A model generated the notes under the pieces. The model did not search any database. It saw only the letters and a list, made by a program, of their open reading frames with translations, and had not been told where the DNA came from. From Acanthaster planci (lineage: Eukaryota > Echinodermata > Asteroidea > Valvatida > Acanthasteridae), in assembly GCF_001949145.1 (NCBI RefSeq), contig NW_019091437.1:487728-549727 (forward strand): a stretch of DNA of 62,000 bases. Reading direction: 5' to 3'. A program made the translations under genes and the position numbers. Below, one piece after another: positions 60,610-62,000 of the stretch (positions within the stretch are counted from its first letter, which is position 1; each line of letters opens with the position of its first letter).

Positions 60610-62000
60610 ATGATGACTCGGCATTGAGAGAACTTTTCATCAAACTCAGTCCCTGTTCCACAGTGAGAGTATCAGTGATGCCCTGGTTACCCGGTCGTGC
60701 GTGTACCACATCAGAGGGGAGAAAACACACACCGACGCCTCATCACACCGGCGACCAGCCCGTGTATACACACACTGGCGCGAGGATTCGTGAATGGACA
60801 CCGCGGGACGATGCCGCTCGCCCAAGGTGCTCGACACTCTTTTTCGCTCCCGATTCAAGCCCTCTCAGCGGAATGGTTAATTGAAATTTCAGTTAATGGG
60901 GGAACGCTGACAAGGTCTCCAGTGAATCAGGGATCGTGTCTGCTGAGAAATGTTCAGGGCGTGCGCTGAGTGATCTGATGAGCGATGTGGATGGTGTAAA
61001 ACCATGGATGGAGTTAAAACAACCACGGAAGCCGCATTTTTGACGACTATAGGTGTTTAATTCGCCGGGCCTATATTCTTAATTACATGTAATACGTCAA
61101 CTGTGTGCACTTTTTACGGTTGGGTTGAAAGAGTGACTGCACTGACAAGCTGCGGCCGAAGAAACAGGTTTTCATATACATATCACTTTATCAAGCAGTG
61201 CCGTGAAAGGGTCTTGTTTTGCAAGTGTAGCCTCGTCTTCGTAACAATATGGCGATTCTGTGCAAAAGGTCAGTGCGGTAGGCCTTGCTGTTACCGTAGA
61301 GACAACAGTAGGCGTGATACTTAAAATGCCTGACGTATAACTTCATCCACGAATGATCGTGGTGTATATATAGGCTGAAATTACATCAGCCACCCGACGA
61401 TTCATGTATGGAACCACAAAATGAAATGTGCTTGGTTGTTAGGGAAGCATATACATGACGTCAGTCTTACCACTCATTCCTATTGGAAAACGCCAACTGC
61501 TACGATGCGTGTTCAGATTCGCCAATACACAACTTCCGATTCTGGGCTCGGTATTAATACATGACAGCTCACTGTGCAAATGCGGCCATATTAAATCAGT
61601 CCCCGGTGAAGGATCACTGCATTCTGAAGCCTGTACTCATTAATTTGACATTATGTGCAGACAGTCAAGCTGCGATTGTGTCTGATTCATCTCTCGCCTG
61701 ATACATTTCGCCGAATAGGCCACATTAAACACACTAACAGTTCCCTCACGATGAATTAAACGTCTGATCTCTGGTTTTAGTCCACTTTACCAGAGAGCTT
61801 TCCAGGTGATTTGGACTTTACAAAAATCAGGTGCCTGATGAAATTCATGCCGTAATGCGCAACTCCGTTGCGATTTTTGGAAAGAAATTTAGCAATACTA
61901 GCTTCAATGTTCCATCGGTTGACGCGTATCGATTATGTATAATAACTTCTCGGATCGGCTTACGAAATCTTGAAGAGCATATCTCAAGATTTCCGTCCGG
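60610..62000. other. Region downstream of the promoter candidate, no gene recognised
   Basis: Overlapping open frames at 60624–60969 lie in a CpG-richer patch but match nothing I recognise and lack a clear splice structure. The rest up to the window end is unremarkable. Confidence 0.45.

Noticed and set aside
1-62000. CRISPR arrays, operons, rRNA or bacterial-type elements
   Set aside because: None seen; the window is clearly eukaryotic, and its tandem or dispersed repeats are explained by hairpin arrays, MITEs and microsatellites.

Overview
The window is animal nuclear DNA: split genes with GT–AG introns, AATAAA signals, many small inverted-repeat elements, a 3'-truncated LINE tail and one assembly gap. 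Gene content (a large scavenger-receptor cysteine-rich receptor and an ML-domain lipid-binding protein beside vertebrate-like single-copy housekeeping genes) fits a marine invertebrate deuterostome. An echinoderm is my best guess, with hemichordate or cephalochordate as alternatives; the species cannot be settled by eye.

Layout. 1–4.93 kb (minus): 5' half of UTP4/Cirhin, an SSU-processome WD40 protein, with seven coding exons joined in consistent phase and probably part of an eighth. 4.94–7.32 kb: divergent intergenic region with an E2F-like palindrome. 7.32–11.95 kb (plus): complete three-exon CHTF8 (CTF8, alternative RFC clamp loader). 12.15–12.35 kb: an 84-bp tandem repeat whose units carry two perfect hairpins, just before the CHTF8 poly(A) signal. 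14.46–22.92 kb (plus): complete five-exon gene for a type II membrane protein with a long hydrophilic stalk and a C-terminal ML (MD-2-related lipid-recognition) domain. 27.32–29.36 kb (plus): two-exon TRIQK, a small tail-anchored protein. 32.39–43.26 kb (minus): a receptor with 11 SRCR domains, one transmembrane segment and a cytoplasmic tail; only its N-terminal signal exon is not securely found. 43.4–46.6 kb: repeat-rich insertion with a decayed retroelement-like coding remnant, a MITE and a tRNA-like sequence. 46.6–62 kb: mostly non-coding, with a miRNA-precursor-like hairpin, a candidate signal-peptide exon for the receptor and two TATA-type promoter candidates.

How the genes relate. UTP4 (ribosome biogenesis) and CHTF8 (replication and cohesion) lie head to head, an arrangement I also recall from the human genome, so they probably share a growth-linked promoter. 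TRIQK and the SRCR receptor are tail to tail. The SRCR receptor and the tethered ML protein both belong to families used in ligand or lipid recognition at cell surfaces and in innate immunity, but the sequence gives no evidence that they act together. Exon borders were worked out by hand from splice motifs, reading phase and homology; no alignment or expression data were available.
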